From the NCBI RefSeq assembly GCF_001399975.1, contig NZ_LKBD01000041.1, positions 1-38,886 of the forward strand: a DNA stretch of 38,886 nt. Direction: 5' to 3'. Source of the stretch: Pseudoalteromonas sp. P1-9. Its GTDB lineage: Bacteria > Pseudomonadota > Gammaproteobacteria > Enterobacterales > Alteromonadaceae. Below are positions 8,300 to 16,744 of the stretch, one piece after another (position 1 is the stretch's first letter; the number at the start of each line of letters is the position of its first letter). Made by a program: the position numbers and the translations under genes. The notes beneath the pieces were generated by a model. It saw only the letters and a list, made by a program, of their open reading frames with translations, made no database searches and had not been told where the DNA came from.

Positions 8300-9142
8300 T
8301 CACTCCTTATCTTCCAAAGCGCTTGTCCATTCGGTCAAAGGCTTTACCTTAGTAAGTTCTGCGGCTTTTGCCGAGGTTGCAAGAATATAGGCATTTACAC
8401 GACGATCTGAGTGCTGCTTTTGCGCTGTTTCACCTTCGTTACTAAATGGCACTTGTGCACCTTGCGCTAACGTATTGACCTGCTCGGGGTTCACACCATA
8501 AAGGGTTAACCAGCTTTTTACGCTTTCAGCACGTTTGTATGCCAGTTCAAAATTACTTACTTTGCTGCCTTTAATATCGGTGTGCCCCACCAATAACACT
8601 TGTGTTGCAGGTAACATTTTCAATAGTTCAGCACTTTGCGTTAATCGCACACGGTATTTTGGGGTCACTTCAAAACTATCAAAAGCAAACTGATTATCGC
8701 TATTAAGCAAATTTTCCAATTTCGTTAATAATTTTTGGTCATCATTTTTGCTTTCAGCAATACAGTGCGTATTACTGATCACACGCTCAAAGTGATTCTC
8801 TAGCTGTTGTAACTGATGATAAAAGGTACGCATATCTAGTTGCGCTTGCGAGTACATATCCGCAGCTATTGTGCGGTTAATTCGCGTCAACATTAACTCG
8901 GCTTGATAGAGCTGCCCGGGCATACAGTGCTTGATACCTCGACTTTTTAGCCAGTCGAGCTTTAAAGAAAGGTGCTCGAATTCATTCATCACTTGAAATG
9001 GCAACGCACTTTCGAAGCCATCAATATTTTGTGGTGCATCAGGATGGTAAAGTTCTGCCCAACCACCTCGACCTTCTTCAGGCCATGTAGTACATCCAGA
9101 ACAAATACCAACAACACAGGCAATAGGCAGTAACTTATCCAT
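8300..9142 (-). CDS. sypB: OmpA-like outer-membrane lipoprotein, SypB-like
   Basis: This 280-residue protein has a short hydrophobic N-terminus ending ICSGC (Cys17), an imperfect lipobox. The middle is helical (about 50-150). A C-terminal OmpA/MotB peptidoglycan-binding domain spans roughly 165-262, with VLLVGHTD, then NFELAYKRAESVKSW and the closing SDRRVNAYI. It would anchor the export apparatus to peptidoglycan from the outer membrane. In V. fischeri the second syp gene also encodes an OmpA-like protein, and the order STAS, OmpA, export, CpsD-like, SypE, SypG matches here. It lies 15 bp after the STAS gene and 5 bp before the export gene, inside one operon. Confidence 0.85.
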   Translation of the reverse strand: MDKLLPIACVVGICSGCTTWPEEGRGGWAELYHPDAPQNIDGFESALPFQVMNEFEHLSLKLDWLKSRGIKHCMPGQLYQAELMLTRINRTIAADMYSQAQLDMRTFYHQLQQLENHFERVISNTHCIAESKNDDQKLLTKLENLLNSDNQFAFDSFEVTPKYRVRLTQSAELLKMLPATQVLLVGHTDIKGSKVSNFELAYKRAESVKSWLTLYGVNPEQVNTLAQGAQVPFSNEGETAQKQHSDRRVNAYILATSAKAAELTKVKPLTEWTSALEDKE

Positions 9143-9157
9143 AATGGCATTCCTTAT

Positions 9158-9481
9158 TTAAGCAGCAGCTGAGCTAATAAATGGAATGGTGGCGTCAACA
9201 CGTAACAGCTTCATTAGCTTTTCCGGTTGACCTGACACATCAAGCAGCGACATTGAAATGCCACGCTGTTCAATGCGTTTGAACAAAAACACCATGGCAC
9301 CAATACCTGACGAATCGATAAATTCGGTATTGCCAAAATCAAGCACCACCGAATCATGCTGTGTCGCAGCAAAACACTCAAAATGCTCGCGATATTTATC
9401 TACATTTAAGCCCGAAAAATCATGCGGAAGCTCAACCGTTAAGGTGTTTTCTTGCTCTTTAGTGGGAAGTAAGTTGTTCAT
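9158..9481 (-). CDS. sypA: STAS-domain anti-sigma-factor-antagonist-like protein, SypA-like
   Basis: This 107-residue single STAS domain contains the phosphorylation-loop signature FIDSSGIGAMVFLFKR with Ser57/Ser58, as in SpoIIAA, RsbV and SypA. In V. fischeri, unphosphorylated SypA promotes biofilm and SypE controls its phosphorylation; the SypE-like gene lies four genes downstream. The ATG at 9481 is preferred because AGAGG lies 8 nt before it, whereas it lies only 2 nt before the earlier in-frame ATG. It is the first gene of the regulatory/export operon, about 25 nt after the predicted sigma-54 start site. Confidence 0.88.
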   Translation of the reverse strand: MNNLLPTKEQENTLTVELPHDFSGLNVDKYREHFECFAATQHDSVVLDFGNTEFIDSSGIGAMVFLFKRIEQRGISMSLLDVSGQPEKLMKLLRVDATIPFISSAAA

Positions 9482-9517
9482 AATCATATCCTCTTTTGAG
9501 ACTATGACTAATAACAA

Positions 9518-9532
9518 CCAAATAGAGTGCCA
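9518..9532 (-). promoter_or_regulatory. Sigma-54-like promoter of the sypA-G-like operon
   Basis: On the minus strand, TGGCACTCTATTTGG has a perfect -24 box (TGGCAC) and TTG at the correct distance, with GG instead of GC at -12. The expected start is near 9506, 25 nt before the STAS gene's ATG. Two LuxO-type operators lie 58 and 89 bp upstream. Confidence 0.55.
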
Positions 9533-9583
9533 AAATTTATTTACTTAAATTTCAGTAGGTTAAATTTTAAAAAATGTTTTAAA

Positions 9584-9627
9584 TAGCAAAATGCAACAAG
9601 CTAGACGCAGCTCGTTGCATTTTGCAA
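9584..9627 (-). promoter_or_regulatory. Two LuxO-type operators that also form a terminator-like hairpin
   Basis: Positions 9615-9627 are a perfect TTGCATTTTGCAA. Positions 9584-9596 (TAGCAAAATGCAA) match in 12 of 13 bases. Centres are 31 bp apart, about three helical turns. The arms GCAAAATGCAAC (9586-9597) and GTTGCATTTTGC (9614-9625) are also perfect inverted repeats of each other with an inner AGCT pair. The transcript of the gene ending at 9630 could therefore fold into a 12-bp stem followed by a T-rich but not pure U tract. Operator, terminator or both are possible. Confidence 0.6.
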
Positions 9628-9629
9628 TG

Positions 9630-11423
9630 CTATTGTCCTTTACCAAGTACCACTACCTTAATGGTTTTAAATAAGATGTCACATTCCATTTTAAGCCAGG
9701 TTGAAAACCGCGACATTGATAACACGTACGAATAATCCCACGCAATTTTGTTGCGTACATCTTCTACACTTTCATCATAGCCATTCATCACTTGAGCAAG
9801 CCCCGAAATACCAGGTTTAATGCCATAGGTACGCTGAATAAAATACGGAATTTCACGCTCTAATTTAGTGTAAAAGCTCGGACGTTCTGGGCGCGGGCCA
9901 ATCAGCGACATATCACCTTTTAGTACATTCCAAAACTGTGGTAATTCATCAATGCGAGTTTTTCTTAAAAAGCGACCAACACGGGTAATACGAGGATCGT
10001 TACCCTGTGCCCACACGGCGCCGGTTGCTTTTTCTGCGTCAAAACGCATGCTGCGCAGCTTGTAAACATAAATTAAATCGGTTCTATCTTCGTTAATACG
10101 CCCGACACGTAATTGCTTATAAATTACGCCTCCTTTTGAATCGAGTTTAATCGCAATACCAGCAAGCATTATGATTGGCGAGAATAAGGTTAAACCAACC
10201 ACTGCGCCGATAATATCAATACTGCGTTTACAAAACGCAATCATTGAAACTCCAGGTTTAGATGACGACACTCTGCGCCAAGCTGTTTTGTATCGAGAAA
10301 GTGATACAATGCCAATCAAGCCCGCTAAGTAACTGGTTATTACATAGTTAACGGAATCAATTAAAGGTAAGGCTGTACGCCATTTAAACATCGCTTTTAT
10401 CACCCCAATTAGGTTGATAAACAGCATGCTGCCAAGCAGCAATTGCGCCGCGATATCACCTAACACAGCTAACATAGTTAATGCGGCAAGTGCGCCAAAC
10501 AGCATTACGGGCATGACTCCACGCAGTACTTTATTAGAAAAAAAGCTGAACGTTTGCGCCAAACTAAACTGGTTTACACGCTTGAATATAGTGTTTAATT
10601 GCTGCCAATTTCCCGCGCCAATACGAATACGACGGCTGAAATCTTGTGTTTGATTGTCTTGTTCGCATTCGATGATGGCAATCTGATCGTTAAAACTGGC
10701 GCATTGCTCTTTACCAAGCGCTGACACCAACTGCACAAAGTCATCGTTAATGGTTTTTGATAAAAGTGGTGTAACCTTCTCTGCACGCATGGCGAACATG
10801 GCTCCAGCAAACCCATTCACTGCACCAAGTTGCCCTTCAAGTCGACGTACGGCGTTTTGATATTGCCAGTACTTATCTAAACAGCCATGCACTGAACTCT
10901 TTGGTAAATAGTTACCTGAAACCGCAACAACGTCTTTATTAACCATTGATTTAGCCACTTGCTCAAGGCAGTTAACACTCATCAATGCGCTTACATCAGT
11001 GAAAACAATAATGTCGTACTCATCGCGATAACGTTTTATTAGGGTATTGAGCGCATTCACTTTACCCGCGTTCACGGCAATTTCATCGTATGTACAATAA
11101 ATAAATTGCTCGTGTAAATTCGCGCTAACACGTTTTACAACATCAGCCGTTGCATCAGTGCAGCCATCACCGACAATATGAATACCCATTTTATCATTTG
11201 GATAAAGCTGCGAAGCCAAATTATGCAGTTTTTCTTCGATGTAATCGGCCTCATTGTATGCCGCGATAAAAACCCCAATCGACGGCGTTTCTCGATGGCT
11301 AAGCGGCGTGTCGTCAATCACCTGTTGCGGCGCTTTTGCCGCCAACATCGCCAGCAACTTAGGATAAATAAAATGATGGTAAATAAATAAAACTGCAACA
11401 AATATTATGATAAACCAAAGCAT
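9630..11423 (-). CDS. GT2 glycosyltransferase fused to polyprenyl-phosphate sugar-1-phosphate transferase (SypQ-SypR-like)
   Basis: This 597-residue membrane protein has a transmembrane anchor at 1-20. A family-2 glycosyltransferase domain follows at about 48-290 (VFIAAYNEADYIEEKL, IVFTDVSA, NDDFVQL), then several transmembrane helices (about 295-375). From about 395 there is a complete WcaJ/PglC-type bacterial sugar transferase (RSIDIIGAVVGL, YKLRSMRFDAE, DELPQFWNVLKGDMSLIGPRPE, GLAQV). The second half loads the first sugar phosphate on undecaprenyl phosphate; the first half should add a sugar next. In V. fischeri these activities are separate genes (sypQ, sypR), so this is a natural fusion. 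AAGGAG lies 6 nt before the ATG. It ends the wzz operon. Confidence 0.88.
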   Translation of the reverse strand: MLWFIIIFVAVLFIYHHFIYPKLLAMLAAKAPQQVIDDTPLSHRETPSIGVFIAAYNEADYIEEKLHNLASQLYPNDKMGIHIVGDGCTDATADVVKRVSANLHEQFIYCTYDEIAVNAGKVNALNTLIKRYRDEYDIIVFTDVSALMSVNCLEQVAKSMVNKDVVAVSGNYLPKSSVHGCLDKYWQYQNAVRRLEGQLGAVNGFAGAMFAMRAEKVTPLLSKTINDDFVQLVSALGKEQCASFNDQIAIIECEQDNQTQDFSRRIRIGAGNWQQLNTIFKRVNQFSLAQTFSFFSNKVLRGVMPVMLFGALAALTMLAVLGDIAAQLLLGSMLFINLIGVIKAMFKWRTALPLIDSVNYVITSYLAGLIGIVSLSRYKTAWRRVSSSKPGVSMIAFCKRSIDIIGAVVGLTLFSPIIMLAGIAIKLDSKGGVIYKQLRVGRINEDRTDLIYVYKLRSMRFDAEKATGAVWAQGNDPRITRVGRFLRKTRIDELPQFWNVLKGDMSLIGPRPERPSFYTKLEREIPYFIQRTYGIKPGISGLAQVMNGYDESVEDVRNKIAWDYSYVLSMSRFSTWLKMECDILFKTIKVVVLGKGQ

Positions 11424-11433
11424 AATTAACTCC

Positions 11434-12510
11434 TTATACCATCGCGTGTTGATAGATTTTGTTGTAACGATTTGCCATCACTTTTAGTGTTGCTTGTGAT
11501 AACGCATATTGACGAATACGAGTGCCATAATTCAGTGAAAGTGCTTTTAATAAATTTGGCGCAAGTAACTGTTCTTGATTTATAGGTAATACAAACCCAT
11601 GTGGTGTATTCACAACCTCGCTAATCCCCCCCACATCACTGGCAACGACGGGGCGATTACAAGCCATCGCCTCTAAAATCGATAGTGGCAACCCTTCTCG
11701 CTCTGAGTACAAGCAAAACACATCAATCGCCGAGTAAAAGCTTGGCATATCCGATACACACCCAAGCCAGTAAACCCTATCTGCAACACCAAGTTGTTCC
11801 GCATACGCTTTCATTTTCTCAAGTTGACTGCCGCTACCGGCAAACACCATATGTACCTTATAAGGCAGTGTTGTAAGCGTTCGCAACATGGACTTGTGGC
11901 CTTTACCCTCTTCAACACGGGCGGCACAGCCAATTAGCGTGTAATTATGTGGTAGCCCTAATTTGTTACGAGCGCTGTAACGAGAGATTGGCGTAAAGTA
12001 GTCGGTATCAATACCATTGTGCACCACATGAGCAGGTTTAATTTTGGCTTGTTTTTGAGCAAGCTCTGCGACCGCTTTTGCATCTGCCACTATGGTAATT
12101 GGGGTACATTTGCCAATCGCTTTAGTGAACATACGGTATTTGAAATCCGTTAAATACCACGCATCATGCAGGGTATGAATATGCTGTATTTTGGGTCTTA
12201 GCATTTTGGCTAAACTGGCGTACAACATGGGGCCAATATGGTGGCTGTGAATTACGTTAATATCAAACTTATCAATAAGAGCAACGAGCTTTTTAACTGT
12301 TTGCCAACTCACGCCCGGCGCTTTATTTAAACAGTAAAAGTTGTTTAATTCTTCGAGTTGAGGCCATGCTTTAATCGCCCCTTTTTTAGTGCCTTCCATC
12401 GCTACTAAAAACATTTTAGAATTTGTTATTTCACTACAGCACAGGCCAAATGCCATTTTTTCAAGTCCTCCCACCTGTGGGTGCTGAATCAGTTGAATAA
12501 TGTTATTCAT
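11434..12510 (-). CDS. Glycosyltransferase family 4, SypP-like
   Basis: This 358-residue soluble GT-B enzyme has an N-terminal acceptor domain beginning IQLIQHPQVGGLEKM and a histidine-rich VIHSHH segment near residues 91-96. The donor domain starts at about 187 (LIGCAARVEEGKGHKSML) and has the EREGLPLSILEAMACNRPVVASDVGG region containing the E-x7-E catalytic motif. It would add one residue to the lipid-linked repeat unit. It lies 11 bp after the wzz-like gene and 10 bp before the fused transferase, with GGAGG before its ATG. By order it corresponds to sypP. Sugar identity is unknown. Confidence 0.87.
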   Translation of the reverse strand: MNNIIQLIQHPQVGGLEKMAFGLCCSEITNSKMFLVAMEGTKKGAIKAWPQLEELNNFYCLNKAPGVSWQTVKKLVALIDKFDINVIHSHHIGPMLYASLAKMLRPKIQHIHTLHDAWYLTDFKYRMFTKAIGKCTPITIVADAKAVAELAQKQAKIKPAHVVHNGIDTDYFTPISRYSARNKLGLPHNYTLIGCAARVEEGKGHKSMLRTLTTLPYKVHMVFAGSGSQLEKMKAYAEQLGVADRVYWLGCVSDMPSFYSAIDVFCLYSEREGLPLSILEAMACNRPVVASDVGGISEVVNTPHGFVLPINQEQLLAPNLLKALSLNYGTRIRQYALSQATLKVMANRYNKIYQHAMV

Positions 12511-12521
12511 AATGCCTCCAA

Positions 12522-13988
12522 TTAGTCGATTCGATGTACAGTGACATCGTTCACAATGGGTAATTTGGTTAATACGCGTTGCCCTGCAATCGTTTCTATC
12601 GTTGCTTCATCGCGTACACGTAAATCGGTGATCATGGCAACAAATGTGAGTGCTGCTGCGCTAAATAGGCCAAGTACAATGCCCAGAATGATGCTTACCA
12701 CCAACGACTGATTAATCGGTGATGTTGGGCTGTATGCACGTTCAATGGTTTTTACTTTATCAGGGCCCTCATAGCGCACTAATTGCCCTGTCACTTTTGA
12801 CATTTCATAACGCTCAAGCATTTCGGAATACAAGGTTTGTTTCACTTGATAATCCCGTTGCAGTTGGCGCAGTGCTTTATCAATTTCGCTTGAACTTGAA
12901 AGGCGTGTTGATACAACCGATAGCTGTTCGCTTAGCATCTCAATTTCATTCTTTAACTGTGCGACATTATTTTCAGCTTCTTCCAAGGTAATAAGCTGCG
13001 CAACCAGTAATGCACTGTCTTTGGCGTTAGCACCTAACGGTAAACTGTTAGCGATTTGCCACAGTGAATCTAAATCAGCCTCTTCAAATGGCTTTGCTTG
13101 ACTTTCCATTTCTTGCTTGCGAATTTGTAAGGTTTCCAGTTCGCGTAATTTAGCCTGAACCTTGCTATGCTGATCTGTGTAACGGGTGCGCAATAGCGCA
13201 ATATCCGCCTCAATACGCATAATGCTATCAACTAAGCGGCCTTTTACAGGATTCGCTTTGGCAAGTTGCTTTTTGAGTGTTGCTAGGCGTGCTTTTGCGC
13301 CGCTTAGGTCGACTAGTTTTTGCTGTTTTTCTTGCTCTAAACGCGCCAGGGTATCTTGATTCACATTCAATAGTTCAGGCAGCGCTTCACGATTATCACG
13401 CTTAAACTTTGCTAATTTATCTTCAGCAAGTTCAAGTTGCAGGCGTAGCTCTTCAAGTTGGTTTTTCAAAAATGTTTCTGACGTATCAAGGGATGCTTTG
13501 GTTGGCGCTAACAAACGCTCAATAAATTTCTCAACCAGTGCTTCAAGCACTGGTTTCATTTGTTCGCGTTTGTTCCATTTAAAGTGAATGCGCACTAACT
13601 CATCACCCACCAGTGAAATTGAAATGGCACTGGCTAGTTTTTGCTGCATTTTTTCAACTTCAAGTTGATTGGTTAAGTCATCCACTAAACCAACCTCTTT
13701 TACTACTTCAGTTAAATTTTTACGACTCAGTACCAAAGTGCGTAGCGCATCCATACGGGCCGATAGTTCAAACGAGAACTCAAGCTCATCTAAGAAAGGA
13801 TTTAATAACGCTGACTCTTCAATCAAAATAGTCGCGTGATTGGTATATTGCTTTTCACTGCTAAGTGAAATTGCAATCACTGCAATCGGCACAATGATCA
13901 TCGGTAACGCAATAAGCTGCCAGCGCTCATACATGGTGTATAAGGCTAGGTAGATAAGCTTTTTAATTTGCGCAATCGTAAAAACCAT
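12522..13988 (-). CDS. Wzz-type polysaccharide co-polymerase, SypO-like
   Basis: This 488-residue inner-membrane protein has two transmembrane helices (about 24-44 and 430-455) that enclose a long, heptad-rich periplasmic region (about 140-400). A proline-containing motif (SPTSPINQS) precedes the second helix, as in chain-length determinant proteins. There is no kinase domain on the C-terminal tail, so the separate CpsD-like protein at 5500-6210 is its likely partner. It would set chain length and link polymerisation to export. It begins a transcription unit with its own sigma-54-like promoter, after a terminator that ends the preceding pair of genes. Confidence 0.87.
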   Translation of the reverse strand: MVFTIAQIKKLIYLALYTMYERWQLIALPMIIVPIAVIAISLSSEKQYTNHATILIEESALLNPFLDELEFSFELSARMDALRTLVLSRKNLTEVVKEVGLVDDLTNQLEVEKMQQKLASAISISLVGDELVRIHFKWNKREQMKPVLEALVEKFIERLLAPTKASLDTSETFLKNQLEELRLQLELAEDKLAKFKRDNREALPELLNVNQDTLARLEQEKQQKLVDLSGAKARLATLKKQLAKANPVKGRLVDSIMRIEADIALLRTRYTDQHSKVQAKLRELETLQIRKQEMESQAKPFEEADLDSLWQIANSLPLGANAKDSALLVAQLITLEEAENNVAQLKNEIEMLSEQLSVVSTRLSSSSEIDKALRQLQRDYQVKQTLYSEMLERYEMSKVTGQLVRYEGPDKVKTIERAYSPTSPINQSLVVSIILGIVLGLFSAAALTFVAMITDLRVRDEATIETIAGQRVLTKLPIVNDVTVHRID

Positions 13989-14001
13989 TTCTAATCCTAA
14001 T

Positions 14002-14014
14002 TCGCAAATTGCAA
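14002..14014 (-). promoter_or_regulatory. Variant LuxO-type operator in the wzz leader
   Basis: TCGCAAATTGCAA matches TTGCA-N3-TGCAA in 12 of 13 positions. Unlike the others it lies downstream of the predicted sigma-54 promoter, close to the wzz start. It may act from downstream, repress, or be chance. Confidence 0.35.
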
Positions 14015-14083
14015 CGCAATTTAGCGATTTGCTATATCAAAATGTGAAAAACACCGTTTTTTCACCCCTTTGATATAACTATC

Positions 14084-14098
14084 GCAAGTTCAGCGCCA
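14084..14098 (-). promoter_or_regulatory. Sigma-54 promoter of the wzz operon
   Basis: On the minus strand, TGGCGCTGAACTTGC fits TGGCAC-N5-TTGC with both the -24 GG and the -12 GC in place and correct spacing. It sits in the 174-bp gap before the Wzz-like gene and just downstream of a terminator, where a promoter is expected. Transcription would start near 14073. Confidence 0.65.
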
Positions 14099-14112
14099 AC
14101 TATTGGCAAACA

Positions 14113-14137
14113 TAAAAAAAAGCGCCATATTGGCGCT
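14113..14137 (-). terminator. Rho-independent terminator after the lipoprotein gene
   Basis: On the minus strand a perfect 6-bp GC-rich stem (AGCGCC/GGCGCT) with a 5-nt loop is followed by eight consecutive T. It lies 26 bp after the lipoprotein stop codon and separates this unit from the wzz operon. Confidence 0.85.
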
Positions 14138-14162
14138 AAAATCGAGGGAGTAAATTGAATAT

Positions 14163-14600
14163 TTAGTTAATTAACCAGCTTTGCTGTGATTGGCTTTCAT
14201 CAAACTGCCATTCATAGTTAAGCGGTGCCATGCTCGTATCGTAAAACCAAATTTGCGCTTTTAGCTTCTGATCCTGATGGGGTACTACAAACGAAAGGTC
14301 TAGCCCTTCGCTATCAAGTGGTGCTCTTACGAAGCAGGTATCGGCATTAATTAACAAGGCATCTGCTTGGCAAATATTTATAAACGCTCTTTCATTTACT
14401 AAGTTTGCTGCAACATTAAGCGCTACATTTACATCTGTTTTAAAGTCAAACTCTGGCGCCACATTGAGTGCTGCAGTTCCCTGAGCTTCGTTATCATCTG
14501 AATTAGCTGTCGCTGCTGGCGGCGTCACAGGTGTACTATCACCACCTCCACCACATCCAGTTAAAATATAAGCAATTGATAACACTAATAACTGTTTCAT
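14163..14600 (-). CDS. Small hypothetical lipoprotein within the EPS locus
   Basis: This 145-residue protein has a lipoprotein signal peptide ending ILTGC (Cys at 16), then a glycine-rich tether GGGGDSTP and a low-complexity linker. The remaining ~100 residues are probably beta-rich. They include two cysteines in NICQADALLINADTCF that could pair, and end in a W/Q-rich tail. I recognise no family. It follows the LruC-domain gene by 9 bp with GGAG before its ATG, so the two are co-transcribed and end at the terminator at 14113-14137. A surface tether or partner for the LruC protein is a guess. Confidence 0.7.
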   Translation of the reverse strand: MKQLLVLSIAYILTGCGGGGDSTPVTPPAATANSDDNEAQGTAALNVAPEFDFKTDVNVALNVAANLVNERAFINICQADALLINADTCFVRAPLDSEGLDLSFVVPHQDQKLKAQIWFYDTSMAPLNYEWQFDESQSQQSWLIN

Positions 14601-14609
14601 ATCATTCTC

Positions 14610-16646
14610 CTAATTCTGAACCGAGTGTTGACCAACTGCTGAACGAAACCAATTTGTATTGGCACTGCCCGCACTTTCTGCAAACCCGCCAAACTCGGGA
14701 TATGCCAGTAACATATCAGTGCTTTCTTTAGGGTGGTTCCAGCTGGTACCAATAATTAATGCCCAAGGCAAGCCATTAGCAGTTTGAAAATTGCCATAGG
14801 TGCTCGACATATCATCGCCTTGATCAAAGTAATCGGTGTTAAAGGCTTCTGTTGGTGTGTGGTTTTTGAGATGCACTTCCCATGCTCGTGCATTATTACT
14901 ATCAACGAACGGCCCATGATCAAAACCATTTACGGCAAAGATAAAAGGGCTAACTCCACTTATCAGTGACGCACTGTCAGTGACAGTATTTTTAAACGGT
15001 AAGGTAACGCTAAATGGAATAGGTTGTTGATTCAAACAACCCGACTCCGTTCTAAAGTACTTACATCCAGATTGCGTATTTGCAATCACTTTAGTGTCAT
15101 CAAGCGCTATTAATATCGCTTCATTGCGTCCTGCTTCTAATGGGTTTTTAGCTATTTGCTGGCCATTAATTGTTAAACGAACAAGCGGTTCATCTACCTG
15201 GTTTCGCGCAATATTCGCAAAGCGAAATGCAAACGCATTATGATAGCTTGCTCCAACCGCAAGTAACTCTCCATCAATTTTAAAACGCACCACTTGGTTG
15301 CCTATCTGGCTTTTGAAAATACGGTATTTCACCACTACGTCATTAAAGTCATAGTCACCTTGTTGCGGCCATAAATCTTCAAATGCAGCTGTTTGCCATG
15401 CAGTTGTTGTTTCGACAACACCACTGGCGACAATTGACACACTTATATCTTCGACCTCCCCACTATCAACACCACCTAAAGGAGAGATTGATGGGGTATT
15501 TGATACTCTAAAACGTGCCCAAGTTGTTCCCTCTCTCGCATCTATAGGTACTTCGACTAAGACACGATTTTCACCCAGAGTGCCTAGGTGCTCCGTAATG
15601 ATCTGTTCAGATTCATCAAATTGGCCATTGCCGTTCCAGTCAACCCACGCATTTACATAGCCAGGCGCTGAAAGGCGATAAGAAACTAAGGTATCTAAGC
15701 CGGTTTCAAGTCCTGTTACAAAATTAACACCATCATCGTCATCAACTTGATTAGGTGTGTGCTCGGCACTCACGCCATTACCAAAGTACAGATTCCCTTT
15801 TCCATGGCGTGCGCCATTGGCACTTATTGACGTTGCATAACTATCGGGTGCATCACCATAATCAAGGGTTGGTGCTTCGCTTTCGTCAATTATTGGCGCA
15901 GTAGCACAACGGGCACCATCGTTATTGCCTGAGCTTGGTCCGTATGCAAATAAGGTTGTTGAAGTTGGGACGTTTATATCAATACGAAAGATGTGTCCAT
16001 CGCTATTGCGACTAATATATAAGTAACCTTCAACATCAAAGTAAACAGCACCGAATGTACCTGTCACGCCAGTGAAACCAAGATTAAAACTACTGCCCGT
16101 CATCACATCAATGGCAATCAAGTTACCTCGATTATCGACACTGTATGCAAGGTTTTCATCAGGATGAAACGCTAGGTCAAAAATATTCAGGCTAAGGCTA
16201 CTACCGTCAATAACCTTTGACGCAACAAGATAATCACTATCGTTTTCATCGAGCACAATTCGATATAAACCATAATCTGCTCCTTTTCGATAAACGTAAT
16301 ACGCGTTTTGTTGCACAGACACATCACCTACGTAAAAGTTAGTGTTTGGCAAACCCGACGCGTTCAGCGGCTCTAAGGCATAGTCTTTACCAATGCGACC
16401 AATATTGCCTCGACTATAATCCCAGCCATATAAATACCTGTCGTGAACACTAAAGCCAAAACCATTTACTTTTTGATTTGTGCCTACATTAGCAGCAAAT
16501 CTGTTGTACGAGCCTGATACTAGGTTTACACCAAAAACAGTTGCTGTAGTGCCTTGAACTAAAAATGCTTTTGACGGACAGGTATCAAACGGTGCCGCGC
16601 TACTTCCTGCGGCAATAAATAATAAACTGACAATTGAGCTTTTCAT
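14610..16646 (-). CDS. Secreted LruC-domain protein, candidate EPS matrix protein
   Basis: This 678-residue protein has a signal peptide (about 1-17, ending GSSAA). Residues ~18-255 form a repeat-rich, beta-propeller-like region similar to DUF6923. An aspartate-rich segment follows (DYGDAPDSY, then VDDDDGVNF near 305), then a GEVED-type domain (WVDWNGNGQFDESE to DSGEVEDISV, about 335-405). A C-terminal LruC/DUF4842-type domain opens with WPQQGDYDFNDVVVKY. The acidic loops suggest calcium binding. No enzymatic motif is seen. Its place inside the EPS locus, with its own sigma-54-like promoter and LuxO-type operator, suggests an extracellular matrix protein co-expressed with the polysaccharide; this is inference. 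AGGAG precedes the ATG by 6 nt. Confidence 0.8.
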   Translation of the reverse strand: MKSSIVSLLFIAAGSSAAPFDTCPSKAFLVQGTTATVFGVNLVSGSYNRFAANVGTNQKVNGFGFSVHDRYLYGWDYSRGNIGRIGKDYALEPLNASGLPNTNFYVGDVSVQQNAYYVYRKGADYGLYRIVLDENDSDYLVASKVIDGSSLSLNIFDLAFHPDENLAYSVDNRGNLIAIDVMTGSSFNLGFTGVTGTFGAVYFDVEGYLYISRNSDGHIFRIDINVPTSTTLFAYGPSSGNNDGARCATAPIIDESEAPTLDYGDAPDSYATSISANGARHGKGNLYFGNGVSAEHTPNQVDDDDGVNFVTGLETGLDTLVSYRLSAPGYVNAWVDWNGNGQFDESEQIITEHLGTLGENRVLVEVPIDAREGTTWARFRVSNTPSISPLGGVDSGEVEDISVSIVASGVVETTTAWQTAAFEDLWPQQGDYDFNDVVVKYRIFKSQIGNQVVRFKIDGELLAVGASYHNAFAFRFANIARNQVDEPLVRLTINGQQIAKNPLEAGRNEAILIALDDTKVIANTQSGCKYFRTESGCLNQQPIPFSVTLPFKNTVTDSASLISGVSPFIFAVNGFDHGPFVDSNNARAWEVHLKNHTPTEAFNTDYFDQGDDMSSTYGNFQTANGLPWALIIGTSWNHPKESTDMLLAYPEFGGFAESAGSANTNWFRSAVGQHSVQN

Positions 16647-16684
16647 TTATGTCTCCTAACTTTGAGCCTATTGAACGTTGAGCT

Positions 16685-16699
16685 GCAATTTAGAAACCA
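16685..16699 (-). promoter_or_regulatory. Sigma-54 promoter of the LruC-lipoprotein unit
   Basis: On the minus strand, TGGTTTCTAAATTGC followed by A has the -24 GG and a perfect -12 TTGCA at correct spacing; the -24 box is otherwise weak. A perfect TTGCA-N3-TGCAA is centred 58 bp upstream, the same distance as at the sypA-like promoter. Confidence 0.55.
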
Positions 16700-16744
16700 G
16701 AATTAATAAATTGATTTATATAGAAAAAACAAATGGGAAAACAA

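Noticed and set aside
9584..9627. REP-type or IS-end interpretation of the inverted repeat
   Set aside because: Both arms are copies of the operator palindrome found at other promoters here, which explains the symmetry more simply.
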